Assembly: GCF_041435115.1 (NCBI RefSeq)
Contig: NZ_CP108046.1
Location: 2,356,001 to 2,420,000, forward strand
Direction: 5' to 3'
DNA: 64,000 bases
DNA from: Streptomyces sp. NBC_00289
GTDB lineage: Bacteria; Actinomycetota; Actinomycetes; Streptomycetales; Streptomycetaceae
Shown here: positions 1 to 8,339 of the stretch, one piece after another
Layout: each line of letters opens with the position of its first letter
Numbering within the stretch: position 1 is the stretch's first letter
Notes under the pieces: generated by a model
Database searches by the model: none
What the model was told of the DNA's origin: nothing
Seen by the model: only the letters and a program-made list of their open reading frames with translations
Made by a program: the position numbers and the translations under genes

Positions 1-1409
1 TCGCGGACCAGCGCGAAGACCACCACGCCCCCGGCCACCAGGGTGGACAGGACGACCTGGTCCCGGCCGCCGCCGGAGGCGGTGTCGGTGAGCATGTAGC
101 CGAGCACGAACACGATCAGGGCGATGGTGGCCCAGGTCAGGTACGGGAAGAGCCACATGCGCACGACGAGTTTCTCCGGTGACTCCGCCTGGATGATCCG
201 GCGCATCCGCAGCTGCGAGAAGCAGATGACCAGCCAGACGAACAGGGCGATGGCACCGGAGGAGTTGAGAAGGAACAGGAAGACGGTGTCGGGCCAGACG
301 TAGTTGAAGAACACCGCGACGAAGCCGAAGACGACCGAGGCGAGGATCGCGGTCTGCGGCACGCCCCGGCGCTCGGTGCGGCCGAAGGCGGCGGGGGCGT
401 CACCGCGGCGGCCGAGGGAGAAGGCCATGCGGGAGGCGGTGTAGAGGCCGGAGTTCAGGCAGGACAGCACCGAGGTGAGGACGACGAAGTTCATGACCTC
501 CCCGGCGTGCGCGATGCCCAGGGAGTTCAGGGCGGCGACGTAGGAGCCGTCCTCGGTGATGGCCGGGGAGTTCCAGGGCAGCAGGGCCAGCACGACGAAG
601 ATCGAGCCGAGGTAGAACACGCCGATCCGCCAGATGACGCTGTTGGTGGCCTTGGCGACGGCGCGCTGGGGGTCCGCGGACTCCCCGGCCGCCAGCGTGA
701 CGATCTCGCTGCCCATGAAGGAGAAGACCACCATCAGCACGCCGGTGAGGATCTTGCCGGGCCCGTTGGGCAGGAAGCCGCCGTGCGCGGTGAGGTTGGA
801 CAGCCCGGCGGTGTCGCTGTGGGCACCCGGCAGTATGCCGAAGACCGCCAGGAGGCCGACCGCGATGAACGCGGTGATCGCGACGACCTTGATCCCGGCG
901 AACCAGAACTCGAACTCGCCGTAGGAGGCGACCGAGGCGAGGTTGGAGACGGTCAGCACGAGCATCACGATCAGGGCCCAGCCCCACTGCGGCACGGCCG
1001 GGATCCAGCCTTCCAGGATCTTCGCGCCGGCGGTGGCCTCGACGGCGAGCACCACGACCCAGAAGAACCAGTACAGCCAGCCGATGGAGAAGCCGGCCCA
1101 GCGGCCGAGCGCGCGGTCGGCGTAGGCGGAGAAGGAACCGGAGGTCGGGTTCGCGGCGGCCATCTCGCCGAGCATCCGCATCACGAGCACGACCAGGGCG
1201 CCCACGAGGGCGTACGACACGAGGATGCCGGGCCCCGCGGCGGCGATGCCGGAGCCGGAGCCGACGAAGAGGCCCGCGCCGATGACACCGCCGATCGCGA
1301 TCATCGACAGGTGACGGTTCTTCAGCCCGGCCTGCAGGCCGGATCCTTCCGGGGCGCTTTCGGTGGGGGTCACCGTGTCGGGGGCGGGAAGAGGGGGACG
1401 TGTTGTCAT
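1..1409 (-). CDS. APC-family amino acid permease (GABA/proline permease type), 3' end cut by window
   Basis: The reverse strand from an ATG at 1409 gives an uninterrupted reading frame of about 469 codons with no stop before the window edge, so the C-terminus is missing. After a short hydrophilic N-terminus comes the Gly-rich first membrane segment typical of the family (MIAIGGVIGAGLFVGSG, about residues 36-52), then GEMAAANPTSGSFSAYA and roughly eleven further hydrophobic segments. This matches amino acid/GABA permeases of the APC superfamily, which import amino acids with protons across the cytoplasmic membrane. Substrate cannot be read from the sequence. The gene is divergent from the GntR regulator at 2236, with 826 bp between them. 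Confidence 0.9.
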   Translation of the reverse strand, partial: MTTRPPLPAPDTVTPTESAPEGSGLQAGLKNRHLSMIAIGGVIGAGLFVGSGSGIAAAGPGILVSYALVGALVVLVMRMLGEMAAANPTSGSFSAYADRALGRWAGFSIGWLYWFFWVVVLAVEATAGAKILEGWIPAVPQWGWALIVMLVLTVSNLASVASYGEFEFWFAGIKVVAITAFIAVGLLAVFGILPGAHSDTAGLSNLTAHGGFLPNGPGKILTGVLMVVFSFMGSEIVTLAAGESADPQRAVAKATNSVIWRIGVFYLGSIFVVLALLPWNSPAITEDGSYVAALNSLGIAHAGEVMNFVVLTSVLSCLNSGLYTASRMAFSLGRRGDAPAAFGRTERRGVPQTAILASVVFGFVAVFFNYVWPDTVFLFLLNSSGAIALFVWLVICFSQLRMRRIIQAESPEKLVVRMWLFPYLTWATIALIVFVLGYMLTDTASGGGRDQVVLSTLVAGGVVVFALVR

Positions 1410-1642
1410 CGCGACATCCAGGGAGCTGGCGGGGACAAGGGACGGTTCCGGCGGGATCGGGCGGGGGTGCCGCCTGGATTCCGCCGGGCAGGGCGTGCGG
1501 GGTGCCCGGTCAGGGGTGGGGCGGTGGGGAGGTGTGCGGGGTGGCAGGTCGCAGGTGGCGATCACGGTCGGGGGAAGGGCATGGTGGACCGCGGCCGCCG
1601 GGACCGGTGTCTGCCGCGTCGGTCGCCCCGGTGACGCTCAGG

Positions 1643-1672
1643 AAAATAGTTCACGACGATCGAAAAAAACAA
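1643..1672 (-). promoter_or_regulatory. Possible sigma70-type promoter for the permease at 1-1409
   Basis: Read on the minus strand, TTGTTT (1672-1667) is followed after 18 bp by TATTTT (1648-1643). It lies in one of the few AT-rich patches of this intergenic region and points at the permease start about 233 bp downstream. The long implied leader lowers confidence. Confidence 0.35.
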
Positions 1673-1868
1673 GGGGTCCCGCCGCCCCCTCATGGCCTGC
1701 GCGCCCCGTCGGCCCGGGGCCCCCGCACCTCCCGGACACCCCCTCGCCCCCCGCCGACACACCCCGGCGCGATGTCCGGCGTCGTACGAATCCGCAGGTC
1801 AGGGCAGTGTCGGCCGGATCGCGGACCCGACCGTCCGCGCCGGCTCCGGGACCGGTCGCAGCGGGGTC

Positions 1869-1897
1869 TTGTTTAACTGTTCACCTTGCTCTAATTT
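1869..1897 (+). promoter_or_regulatory. Candidate sigma70-type promoter
   Basis: TTGTTT (1869-1874), a 17-bp spacer, then TAATTT (1892-1897). This is the closest match to a vegetative promoter in the left intergenic region and sits in a striking AT-rich island. A transcript from about 1904 would run about 330 nt before the GntR start at 2236 and would include the small ORF at 2012. Confidence 0.45.
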
Positions 1898-2011
1898 TTC
1901 CTGCATCGCGGCCCGCCACTCCCGTGGCGACACCCTTGCCGGGTCGTGGCCCGGCGATCGAGGCCCGATCCGACGACCTCCTCCGACGATCCCCACACCC
2001 TTGGAGCCCTC

Positions 2012-2110
2012 ATGCACCACACCGTGGCGTCGTCGCGGGAACCACCGCCGGCCCCTCCCCCTTGCCGGGTCGGACGCCGGGACGCCGACGCGGGACGCCG
2101 GCCGGCGTGA
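2012..2110 (+). CDS. Possible 32-aa leader peptide
   Basis: An ATG at 2012 is preceded by GGAG eight bases upstream and opens a 32-codon frame ending in TGA at 2108-2110. It lies downstream of the promoter candidate at 1869-1897 and upstream of the GntR gene. The peptide is rich in Pro and Arg (MHHTVASSREPPP...), as any frame in such GC-rich DNA would be, so only its position and ribosome binding site support it. Confidence 0.2.
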   Translation: MHHTVASSREPPPAPPPCRVGRRDADAGRRPA

Positions 2111-2235
2111 GACCGACCCCGCGACCCGGGTTCGGGTCCGGCCGGCCAGGGGCAGGTGCGGGGCCCCGAGCGGGCGCGCCGGCCCCCGGCCGTCGCGGAC
2201 CGCGACCGCGGTCAGCAGGCCGTTAGGGTGGCGTC

Positions 2236-2970
2236 GTGGTGAATGCAGCGGGCAAGTTCGGGCCGTACAACCAGCCCGGCCCGGCCCGGACGACGTCGGT
2301 CACCGGAGTGGGACATGCCCGCGCCCTGCCCGGCGGGGGCCAGAGCGGATCCGACCTCGTCCGGTCGAGGATCGCCCTGCGGGTACGCCTGCGCTCCGTG
2401 CGGCCGGGGGACCGGCTCCCGGACGCGGGGGTCCTCGCCGAGGAACTGGGGATCGGCGAGATCACCGTCCGACGCGCCCTGGAGGGTATGTGCCAGGACG
2501 GCCTGCTCGACCGCCGGCGCGGACGGGCGGGCGGAACCTTCGTCGCGCAGGAGTGGGACACCGTCGTCGCCGTGATGCACGACGCCGAGGAGGCGGCTGC
2601 ACTGGACGCCTTCCATCTGCTGCTCGAATGCGGCCTCGTGGCGCACGGTTCGGGAGAGGTTCCGGCCGAGCGGCTGGAGGGGCTTCGGGCGCTGGTCGAG
2701 GAGATGGAACGGGCCGACGTCCCGGCCCACCTGGCCGAGCTGGAGGCCCGCTTCCACCTGGACCTCGCGGAAACGCTCGGCGGTGCCGGAATGCGCGAGT
2801 TCGCCGCCGACCTGCTCGGCCGGCTGTGCCTGCTGCTGCCCGCACCGCACCCCGACGTGGTCCGTGCACAGAACCACTGCCATGCCGAACTCCTCGCCGA
2901 ACTGGGGCGGGGCGCGACCGATCCGGCGGTGCAGGCGGTGAAGGCACACCAGCGTTTCCGGCACCGCTGA
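2236..2970 (+). CDS. GntR-family transcriptional regulator
   Basis: A 244-residue protein starting with GTG. A winged helix-turn-helix of GntR type spans about residues 38-105: the RPGDRLPDAGVLAEELGIG stretch is followed by EITVRRALEGMCQDGLL. The remaining alpha-helical half (about 115-235, including RFHLDLAE) resembles the effector domain of the FadR/FCD subgroup, though shorter than usual. It is followed after 61 bp on the same strand by an APC permease, so it probably controls uptake by that permease and possibly the divergent permease too. The effector is unknown; an amino acid or its derivative is an inference from the neighbours. Confidence 0.85.
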   Translation: MVNAAGKFGPYNQPGPARTTSVTGVGHARALPGGGQSGSDLVRSRIALRVRLRSVRPGDRLPDAGVLAEELGIGEITVRRALEGMCQDGLLDRRRGRAGGTFVAQEWDTVVAVMHDAEEAAALDAFHLLLECGLVAHGSGEVPAERLEGLRALVEEMERADVPAHLAELEARFHLDLAETLGGAGMREFAADLLGRLCLLLPAPHPDVVRAQNHCHAELLAELGRGATDPAVQAVKAHQRFRHR

Positions 2971-3031
2971 CGCCCGGCCCGGCCGTCGAGGATCCGCACC
3001 CACCACGCCCCACGCACAAGGAGTCGCCGTC

Positions 3032-4501
3032 ATGCCCGACCCCGGAGCCGGCCCGCTGTCCCCGCCGGGGCCCGCCGACGGCGCGCCACAGCGGCTGCGC
3101 GGCGGCGTCCTCGGCATGGCGGACATCGCCGCCGCCACGATGGCCAACGTCGGCCCGGCCATGAGCTTCTTCTTCGGTTTCGCCTTCCTGTCCACCACCG
3201 CGGGCGTGGCGTCACCCCTGACCATCGTCGCCGCGGGCATCGCGGTCGCACTGCTCGGCAACACGCTCGCGGAGTTCTCCCGGGCGCACCCGTCGGCGGG
3301 CAGCTTCACCACCTTCGTGGGCAAGACCTTCGGACCGGTCAGCGCGGTGACCACCGCACTGCTGGCGGGGCTGGGCTACATCATCGCGATGGCCTCCGTC
3401 ATCGCGATCTCCGGCGGGTTCGTGCAGATCACCCTGTACCACTACACCGGTGTGGACCTGCCGTGGATCATCTGGACACTGCTGCTGACGGGGCTGGCCG
3501 TGGGGTTGATGCTGCGCGGGGTGGTGGTCTCCACCAAGTGGGCCGGCTACTTCTTCGGCGTGGAGATGCTGGTACTGGCCGTCGTCTCGGTCGCGGCGCT
3601 CGTGGAACACCGCGGCGGCCTCTCCCTCGATCCGTTCCTGCCCAGCCACCTCAGCCACGGCTTCAGGGGACTGGCGGCGGGCTTTCCGCTGGCGGTGTAC
3701 CTGTTCGTCGGCTGGGAGAACTCGGCCGCGCTCGCCGAGGAGACGGAGAACCCGCGGCGCAACGTCGGCCGCGCGGTGTTCTCCTCCATCGCGATCATGA
3801 CGGTGAGCTACGTGGTCTTCGCCTACGCCACGGCGACCGGCTTCGACTACGACGTGAGCAGACTCGGGGCCTCCCCCATCCCCTTCGTCGAGGTGGCCCA
3901 CCACACCCTCGGCGCGCTGGCGTTCCTCACCTACCTGGGTGGCCTGACGTCGACGCTCGGTGTGCTGATCGCCGGCATCAACTCCCAGGCCCGCCTGGTG
4001 TTCAACGCCGGACGAGAGGGACTGCTCCCCTCCTTCTTCGGCTACGTACACCCCATCCGCCGCACACCGAACAACGCGATCATCGCCTTCGCCGCCACCG
4101 CGCTGCTGATCATCGGCGGCTGGGGCCTGGGCCACCTGCTGGGATCCGCCGGCGGCTCGATGAACCCGGTGGTCTTCTTCACCGAGTCCTCGACCCTCGG
4201 CACCATCCTGATCCTGCTGGTCTACCTCGCCTCCAACATCGCCCTGCCGCTGTACTACCGCAGGTACCGGCCGCAGGAGTTCCGGGTGGTCCGGCACCTC
4301 GTGCTGCCCGCGCTCGGCACCCTGGCCATCCTGGTTCCGCTGTACTACCTCGCCAAGCCGGGCCAGCCCGCACCGTACAACTGGTTTCCCTACGCGGCGC
4401 TGGCCGCCCTGCTCGCCGCCGTCGGCTACGCGGCCCTTCTGGTCCGCCGCGACCCGACCCTGGCCGAACGCGTCGGCTCCGTCGTCGCCGACGCGGACTG
4501 A
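3032..4501 (+). CDS. APC-family permease (amino acid/polyamine transporter)
   Basis: 489 residues with about twelve hydrophobic segments beginning near residue 30. The first membrane region (DIAAATMANVGPAMSFFFGFAF) and the motif FSRAHPSAGSFTTFVGKTFG near residues 85-105 fit the amino acid-polyamine-organocation superfamily, in which a proton- or cation-coupled carrier imports amino acids or amines. YLFVGWENSAALAEETENPRRNV (about 226-249) is the conserved cytoplasmic loop of this group. It lies 61 bp after the GntR gene, probably one transcript. It is distinct from the permease at 1-1409, and the substrate is not evident. Confidence 0.9.
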   Translation: MPDPGAGPLSPPGPADGAPQRLRGGVLGMADIAAATMANVGPAMSFFFGFAFLSTTAGVASPLTIVAAGIAVALLGNTLAEFSRAHPSAGSFTTFVGKTFGPVSAVTTALLAGLGYIIAMASVIAISGGFVQITLYHYTGVDLPWIIWTLLLTGLAVGLMLRGVVVSTKWAGYFFGVEMLVLAVVSVAALVEHRGGLSLDPFLPSHLSHGFRGLAAGFPLAVYLFVGWENSAALAEETENPRRNVGRAVFSSIAIMTVSYVVFAYATATGFDYDVSRLGASPIPFVEVAHHTLGALAFLTYLGGLTSTLGVLIAGINSQARLVFNAGREGLLPSFFGYVHPIRRTPNNAIIAFAATALLIIGGWGLGHLLGSAGGSMNPVVFFTESSTLGTILILLVYLASNIALPLYYRRYRPQEFRVVRHLVLPALGTLAILVPLYYLAKPGQPAPYNWFPYAALAALLAAVGYAALLVRRDPTLAERVGSVVADAD

Positions 4502-4561
4502 ACCGCCGCTCCGATCACCGCGGTGAACCTGGACCGAGCACCCACCGCGAGACGCCCTCAC

Positions 4562-4598
4562 GCTCGGCGCCCGGCCTGACGGCGGCCGGGCACCGAGC
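4562..4598. terminator. Bidirectional hairpin terminator
   Basis: An inverted repeat pairs GCTCGG and GCCCGGCC (4562-4576, one unpaired base) with GGCCGGGC and CCGAGC (4584-4598) around a 7-nt loop. It sits between the convergent permease (ending 4501) and dehydrogenase (ending 4614) genes. No U-tract is present, as is usual in Streptomyces. Confidence 0.7.
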
Positions 4599-4613
4599 CT
4601 TCCTCTTCCGCTC

Positions 4614-5765
4614 CTACGCGGCGAGCGCGTGCGCGGGATGCAGTACGACCTTGGTGTAGCCCTCGATCCGCTGGTCGAACTTCTCGTACGCGATCGGGGC
4701 CTGGTCCAGTGGCAGTTCGTGGGAGACCACGAAGCTGGGCCGGGCGCGCCCCGCGATGATCAGGTCACGCAGCTGACGGTTGTACTGCTTCACGTTGCAC
4801 TGCCCGGTGCCCATCCGCTGGCCCTTCTCGAACATCCGGCCGATGGAGACCAACAGTTGGCCGTGCTTGGCGTGCTCGTCGGGTCCGCCCGGGTCGGAGG
4901 GCACGTACAGGCCCGGTATGCCCAGCATGCCGGTCGGCCGCACCGTCTCGACGAGTGTGTTGAGGACGACGGCGGGTTCCTCATGGCTCGCGTCGTGCGC
5001 CTGGGCCTGGTAGCCGACGGCGTCGACACCCTTGTCGGTTCCCTCACCTCCGGTCTGTTCCTTGATCTGTTCGGCCGGGTCGCCCTGGGTGAAGTCGATC
5101 GGGACGACCCCGATCTCCTCGGCCTTGGCGAGCCGCTCGGGCACCCGGTCCACGGAGAACACCTTCGACGCACCGCGCAGCATCGCGGAGTACGCGGCCA
5201 TCAGCCCGACCGGGCCGGCGCCGAAGACGGCCACGCTCTCTCCGGGGGTCACCTGAGCGAGCTCGCAGCCGTGATAGCCGGTCGGGAAGATGTCGGCCAG
5301 CAGCACGAAGTCCGTCTCGAACTCGGTGCCCGGCGGCAGCTTCAGGCAGTTGAAATCGGCGAAGGGCACCCGTAGCAGCTCCGCCTGCCCGCCCGTGTAC
5401 GGACCCATGGCGACATAGCCGTACGCTCCGCCCGCGAAGCCCGGATTGACCGTCAGGCAGAAGCCGGTCTTCCCGGCGAGGCAGTTCTTGCAGAACCCGC
5501 AGGCGACATTGAACGGCATGACGACACGGTCACCCTTGGACAGCGAGACCACACCGGTACCGACCTCCTCGACGATGCCGAGGTTCTCGTGTCCGAAGAC
5601 GATGCCCGACTCGGCCGCCGTGCGGCCCTCGTACATGTGCAGGTCGGATCCGCATATCGCGGTTGATGTGACGCGTACCAGCACGTCGTTCGGGTGCTGG
5701 ATCCGCGGATCGTCGACGTCCCTCACAGCGACGCTGAAGGGCTTCTCATAGACAACGGCTTTCAC
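4614..5765 (-). CDS. fdhA: Zinc-dependent glutathione-independent formaldehyde dehydrogenase
   Basis: 383 residues from the GTG at 5765, chosen because GGAGG lies eight bases upstream; a GTG at 5774 would leave no spacing. It is a medium-chain zinc alcohol dehydrogenase. Catalytic zinc ligands are Cys38 (CGSDLHMYEG) and the GHE motif at His59/Glu60; the structural zinc cysteines are at 89, 92, 95 and 103. A Rossmann GAGPVG lies near residue 184. The insert and the YQAQAHDASHEEPAVVLNTLVE region are characteristic of the NAD-dependent formaldehyde dehydrogenase/dismutase subgroup (Pseudomonas FdhA type). It oxidises formaldehyde to formate in the cytoplasm. Its divergent neighbour is vanillate O-demethylase, which releases formaldehyde, so it plausibly detoxifies that product. 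Confidence 0.85.
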   Translation of the reverse strand: MKAVVYEKPFSVAVRDVDDPRIQHPNDVLVRVTSTAICGSDLHMYEGRTAAESGIVFGHENLGIVEEVGTGVVSLSKGDRVVMPFNVACGFCKNCLAGKTGFCLTVNPGFAGGAYGYVAMGPYTGGQAELLRVPFADFNCLKLPPGTEFETDFVLLADIFPTGYHGCELAQVTPGESVAVFGAGPVGLMAAYSAMLRGASKVFSVDRVPERLAKAEEIGVVPIDFTQGDPAEQIKEQTGGEGTDKGVDAVGYQAQAHDASHEEPAVVLNTLVETVRPTGMLGIPGLYVPSDPGGPDEHAKHGQLLVSIGRMFEKGQRMGTGQCNVKQYNRQLRDLIIAGRARPSFVVSHELPLDQAPIAYEKFDQRIEGYTKVVLHPAHALAA

Positions 5766-6154
5766 CTGGATCACCTCCGCGTCGAACGCCGGGTGCCGAC
5801 GACGGACCGTCCCTGCCGGGGCCCTCGCCGGGAGAACAGGTCGCGAGGTGGAGCCCCTCGTCCCGCGTCGTAGCCGCTGGCGTTCTGGTTACACCGCTGG
5901 ATACGTCCAGAAAACGCCCGTACGGCACGCGATGCAACCCCCTGCGGTCGAGCGGATCCGGTGCGGCCGTGCTCATGCGGAGACCGCCTCCGCCCTCGTC
6001 CGTGGCCTGGGCCGCATGCGGCGGCCGAGCCCGGGGTCCGGCAAGTCCTTCCGTCTGGCAGAAGCCGCCTTGCGCGGCGGTCGCGGCCATCAGGACCCTG
6101 AGGCGACCACGGCACGCGGGGCGACGGCGCCCCGCACTCAGGGACGGGAACGCC
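5766..6154. other. Divergent intergenic region between fdhA and vanA
   Basis: About 390 bp between the divergent dehydrogenase and oxygenase starts. Around 5880-5915 is a locally less GC-rich stretch with TCTGG and CCAGA half-sites 18 bp apart, a possible regulator site. ORFs drawn through the region have no recognisable content, and the apparent N-terminal extension of the oxygenase frame (from 5969) is not part of the family. Confidence 0.4.
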
Positions 6155-7222
6155 ATGCCTCACACCACCGCCTTCGCCAGGAACCAGTGGTACGTCGCCG
6201 CCTACAGTCACGAGGTCGGGCGCGAGGAACTGCTCGGCCGGACGATCCTCGGGGAGCCGCTCGTCTTCTACCGGACCGAGGAGGACGGGACGCCCGTCGT
6301 GCTGCACGACCGCTGTGTGCACCGCCGCTTCCCGCTGTCGGAGAGCCGGCTCGACGGTGACCGGATCGTCTGCGGGTACCACGGGTTCACCTACGACACG
6401 ACCGGCACCTGCGTGTACGTGCCGGGGCAGAAACGCGTGCCGCGCACCGCGCGCGTCGCCTCCTACCCGGTCGTCGAGCAGGACTCCCTGATCTGGGTGT
6501 GGATCGGCGACCCGGGGCTCGCGGACGCGCAGGGCATCCCGCGGGCCCGGCACCTCGACTCCCCCGGCTGGACCACGGTCCGCGGCATGGAACCGATCGA
6601 CGCCGACTACGGGCTGCTGGTCGACAACCTCCTGGACCTGTCCCACGAGACGTATCTGCACGGCGGCTACATCGGCACCCCCGAGGTCGCCGAGACGCCG
6701 ATCACCACCGAGGTCGACGAGGGCGCGGGGATCGTCCGGGTGAGCCGGCACATGGACGACGCCGAGTGCCCGCCGTTCTACGCCCGTTCCACCGGCATCC
6801 AGGGCCGCATCACCCGCTGGCAGGACATCGAGTACCACGCGCCCTGCCTGTATCTGCTGCACAGCAGGATCGCGCCGGTCGGCGTGCTGCCCGACGCGGA
6901 CGGCAGCGACCCGAACGGCTTCCACACCGAGATCACCTACGCGATCACACCGTCCGGCGACGGCAGCGTGTACGACTTCTGGATGGTCTCGCGCGACTGG
7001 GCGACCGACGACGAGGAGGTCACCGAGTTCCTGCGGGGCAACAACCACACCGTCGTCATGCAGGACGTCGACGCGCTCAACCTGCTCCAGCGCACGCTGG
7101 GTTCGGAGCGCTCCGGCTACCAGGAGCTGAGCATCAACATCGACACCGGCGGCCTGGCCGCCCGCCGTATCCTCGCCCGGCTGGTGGAGGAGGGCGACAA
7201 GCCGGTGGAGAAGGTCCTGTGA
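6155..7222 (+). CDS. vanA: Vanillate O-demethylase oxygenase subunit (Rieske non-heme iron)
   Basis: 355 residues from the ATG at 6155 (MPHTTAFARNQWYVAAYSHE), which matches the usual N-terminus of VanA; the longer frame upstream is ignored. The Rieske [2Fe-2S] ligands are Cys54, His56, Cys73 and His76. The mononuclear iron motif DNLLDLSHETYLH provides His164 and His169. With its reductase the enzyme converts vanillate to protocatechuate and formaldehyde using NADH and O2. It heads a three-gene overlapping operon with the small ORF at 7219 and the reductase at 7404. Related aromatic methyl ethers (syringate, veratrate) cannot be excluded as substrates. Confidence 0.88.
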   Translation: MPHTTAFARNQWYVAAYSHEVGREELLGRTILGEPLVFYRTEEDGTPVVLHDRCVHRRFPLSESRLDGDRIVCGYHGFTYDTTGTCVYVPGQKRVPRTARVASYPVVEQDSLIWVWIGDPGLADAQGIPRARHLDSPGWTTVRGMEPIDADYGLLVDNLLDLSHETYLHGGYIGTPEVAETPITTEVDEGAGIVRVSRHMDDAECPPFYARSTGIQGRITRWQDIEYHAPCLYLLHSRIAPVGVLPDADGSDPNGFHTEITYAITPSGDGSVYDFWMVSRDWATDDEEVTEFLRGNNHTVVMQDVDALNLLQRTLGSERSGYQELSINIDTGGLAARRILARLVEEGDKPVEKVL

Positions 7223-7407
7223 GCATCGGTCCCACCGGCGAGATCTACCGCGTCGACTGGCTGCCGGGCACCGACGTCCTGCACGGCACCTGTCACTGCG
7301 GCGCCGAGCACACCGCGCAGGACCCGGTCGAGATGTGGGAGTGGATGCTCGGCCATCCCGAAGGACACCGGCCGCCAGGGCCCGAGTCGCGAGGTGACGG
7401 TTCATGA
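7219..7407 (+). CDS. Small 62-aa CxC protein translationally coupled between vanA and vanB
   Basis: A GTG at 7219 overlaps the vanA stop by four bases (GTGA) and the frame ends in a TGA at 7405-7407 that overlaps the vanB ATG at 7404. The 62-residue product (VSIGPTGEIYRVDWLPGTDV...) holds a compact core with C25, C27, H31, W40, W42, H46 and H50: GTCHCGAEHTAQDP then MWEWMLGHPEGH. Cys and His spacing suggests metal binding, but I do not recognise a named family. Overlap on both sides implies it is made in step with the oxygenase and reductase, so an assembly or electron-transfer accessory role is plausible. Function is unknown. Confidence 0.72.
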   Translation: MSIGPTGEIYRVDWLPGTDVLHGTCHCGAEHTAQDPVEMWEWMLGHPEGHRPPGPESRGDGS

Positions 7408-8339
7408 CCGGGTACGAAGCCGAACTCGTCGTGGAGCGGCGGGAGTCGGCGGCCGACGGCGTCCTCGCCCTGACCCTGCGTCACCCGCTCGGCGTGGATC
7501 TGCCGGCCTGGGAGCCGGGCGCCCACGTCGACGTCGTGCTCGGTCCCGGACTCGAGCGGCAGTACTCGCTGTGCGGCGACCCGGCCGACCGGTCCGGGTG
7601 GCGGATCGGAGTGCTGCGGGAGCCGGACGGGCGCGGTGGATCCGCCTATGTGCACGAGCGGTTGGGGGCGGGCGACACGGTCCGGGTGCGCGGGCCGCGC
7701 AACCACTTCCGGCTGGAGCCCGCCCCGCGCTACCGGTTCGTCGTCGGCGGCATCGGCATCACCCCGGTCCTGCCGATGCTGGCCGCGGCCGAGGCGGCGG
7801 GCGCGGAGTGGACGTTGCTGTACGGCGGCCGCACCCGCGCGTCCATGGCGTTCACAGCGGAGCTGGAGCGGTACGGGGACCGCGTGACGATCGCTCCGCA
7901 GGACGAGACGGGACTGCTGGACCTGGCGTCGGTGCTGGACGGGCTGCCGGCCGGCACTCTCGTCTACTCCTGCGGGCCCGGACCGCTGCTGGACGCGGTG
8001 GAGCGGGGGTGCCCGTCCGGGGTGCTGCGTGTGGAGCGGTTCCAGCCGAAGGAGCGGGAGGCGGGCGCCGACACCGAGTTCGAGGTCGTCCTGGAGCGCA
8101 GCCGTCGCACACTCACCGTCGCCCCGGACGTCTCCGTGCTCGACACCGTGCGCGCCGCCGGCGTGGAGGTGCTGTTCTCGTGCACCGAGGGGACCTGCGG
8201 CACCTGTGAGACCGACGTCCTCGAAGGCGCCCCGGACCACCGGGACTCGGTGCTCTCGGACGAGGAGCGGGAGGCCGGCGAGACCATGCTCATCTGCGTG
8301 TCCCGGTGCCGGGGGAAGCGGCTCGTGCTGGACCTGTGA
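7404..8339 (+). CDS. vanB: Vanillate O-demethylase reductase subunit
   Basis: 311 residues with the class IA phthalate dioxygenase reductase layout. A flavin-binding barrel carries RQYSLC at about 52-57, the NAD(P)H domain begins with GGIGITPVLPM near 115-125, and the C-terminal plant-type [2Fe-2S] ferredoxin domain has Cys260, Cys265, Cys268 and Cys298. It passes electrons from NADH to the Rieske oxygenase encoded upstream. The ATG overlaps the stop of the small CxC protein. Its last 50 bases overlap the 3' end of the convergent IclR gene. Confidence 0.9.
   Translation: MTGYEAELVVERRESAADGVLALTLRHPLGVDLPAWEPGAHVDVVLGPGLERQYSLCGDPADRSGWRIGVLREPDGRGGSAYVHERLGAGDTVRVRGPRNHFRLEPAPRYRFVVGGIGITPVLPMLAAAEAAGAEWTLLYGGRTRASMAFTAELERYGDRVTIAPQDETGLLDLASVLDGLPAGTLVYSCGPGPLLDAVERGCPSGVLRVERFQPKEREAGADTEFEVVLERSRRTLTVAPDVSVLDTVRAAGVEVLFSCTEGTCGTCETDVLEGAPDHRDSVLSDEEREAGETMLICVSRCRGKRLVLDL

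Larger units (their letters stand above)
1410..2235. other. Intergenic region between divergent permease and GntR genes
   Basis: These 826 bp carry no convincing long gene. They contain a minus-strand promoter candidate near 1643-1672, a plus-strand promoter candidate near 1869-1897, and a 32-codon plus-strand ORF at 2012-2110. Otherwise the sequence is GC-rich and pyrimidine-rich on the plus strand, with no strong hairpin that I noticed. Confidence 0.5.

Noticed and set aside
400..987. 195-residue minus-strand frame overlapping the first permease
   Set aside because: It is an Arg/Gly-rich shadow of the permease frame and has no family-like content.
1799..2020. 73-residue minus-strand ORF in the left intergenic region
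   Set aside because: No ribosome binding site and no recognisable motif; it crosses an AT-rich promoter-like patch, which better explains the local composition.
5880..5915. Possible IclR operator in the fdhA-vanA gap (TCTGG/CCAGA half-sites)
   Set aside because: Five-base half-sites 18 bp apart are too weak to claim; kept only as a remark.
5969..6154. 62-residue N-terminal extension of VanA
   Set aside because: The Rieske oxygenase family starts at the MPHTTAFARNQW position (6155); the extension is low-complexity and lies in the divergent promoter region.
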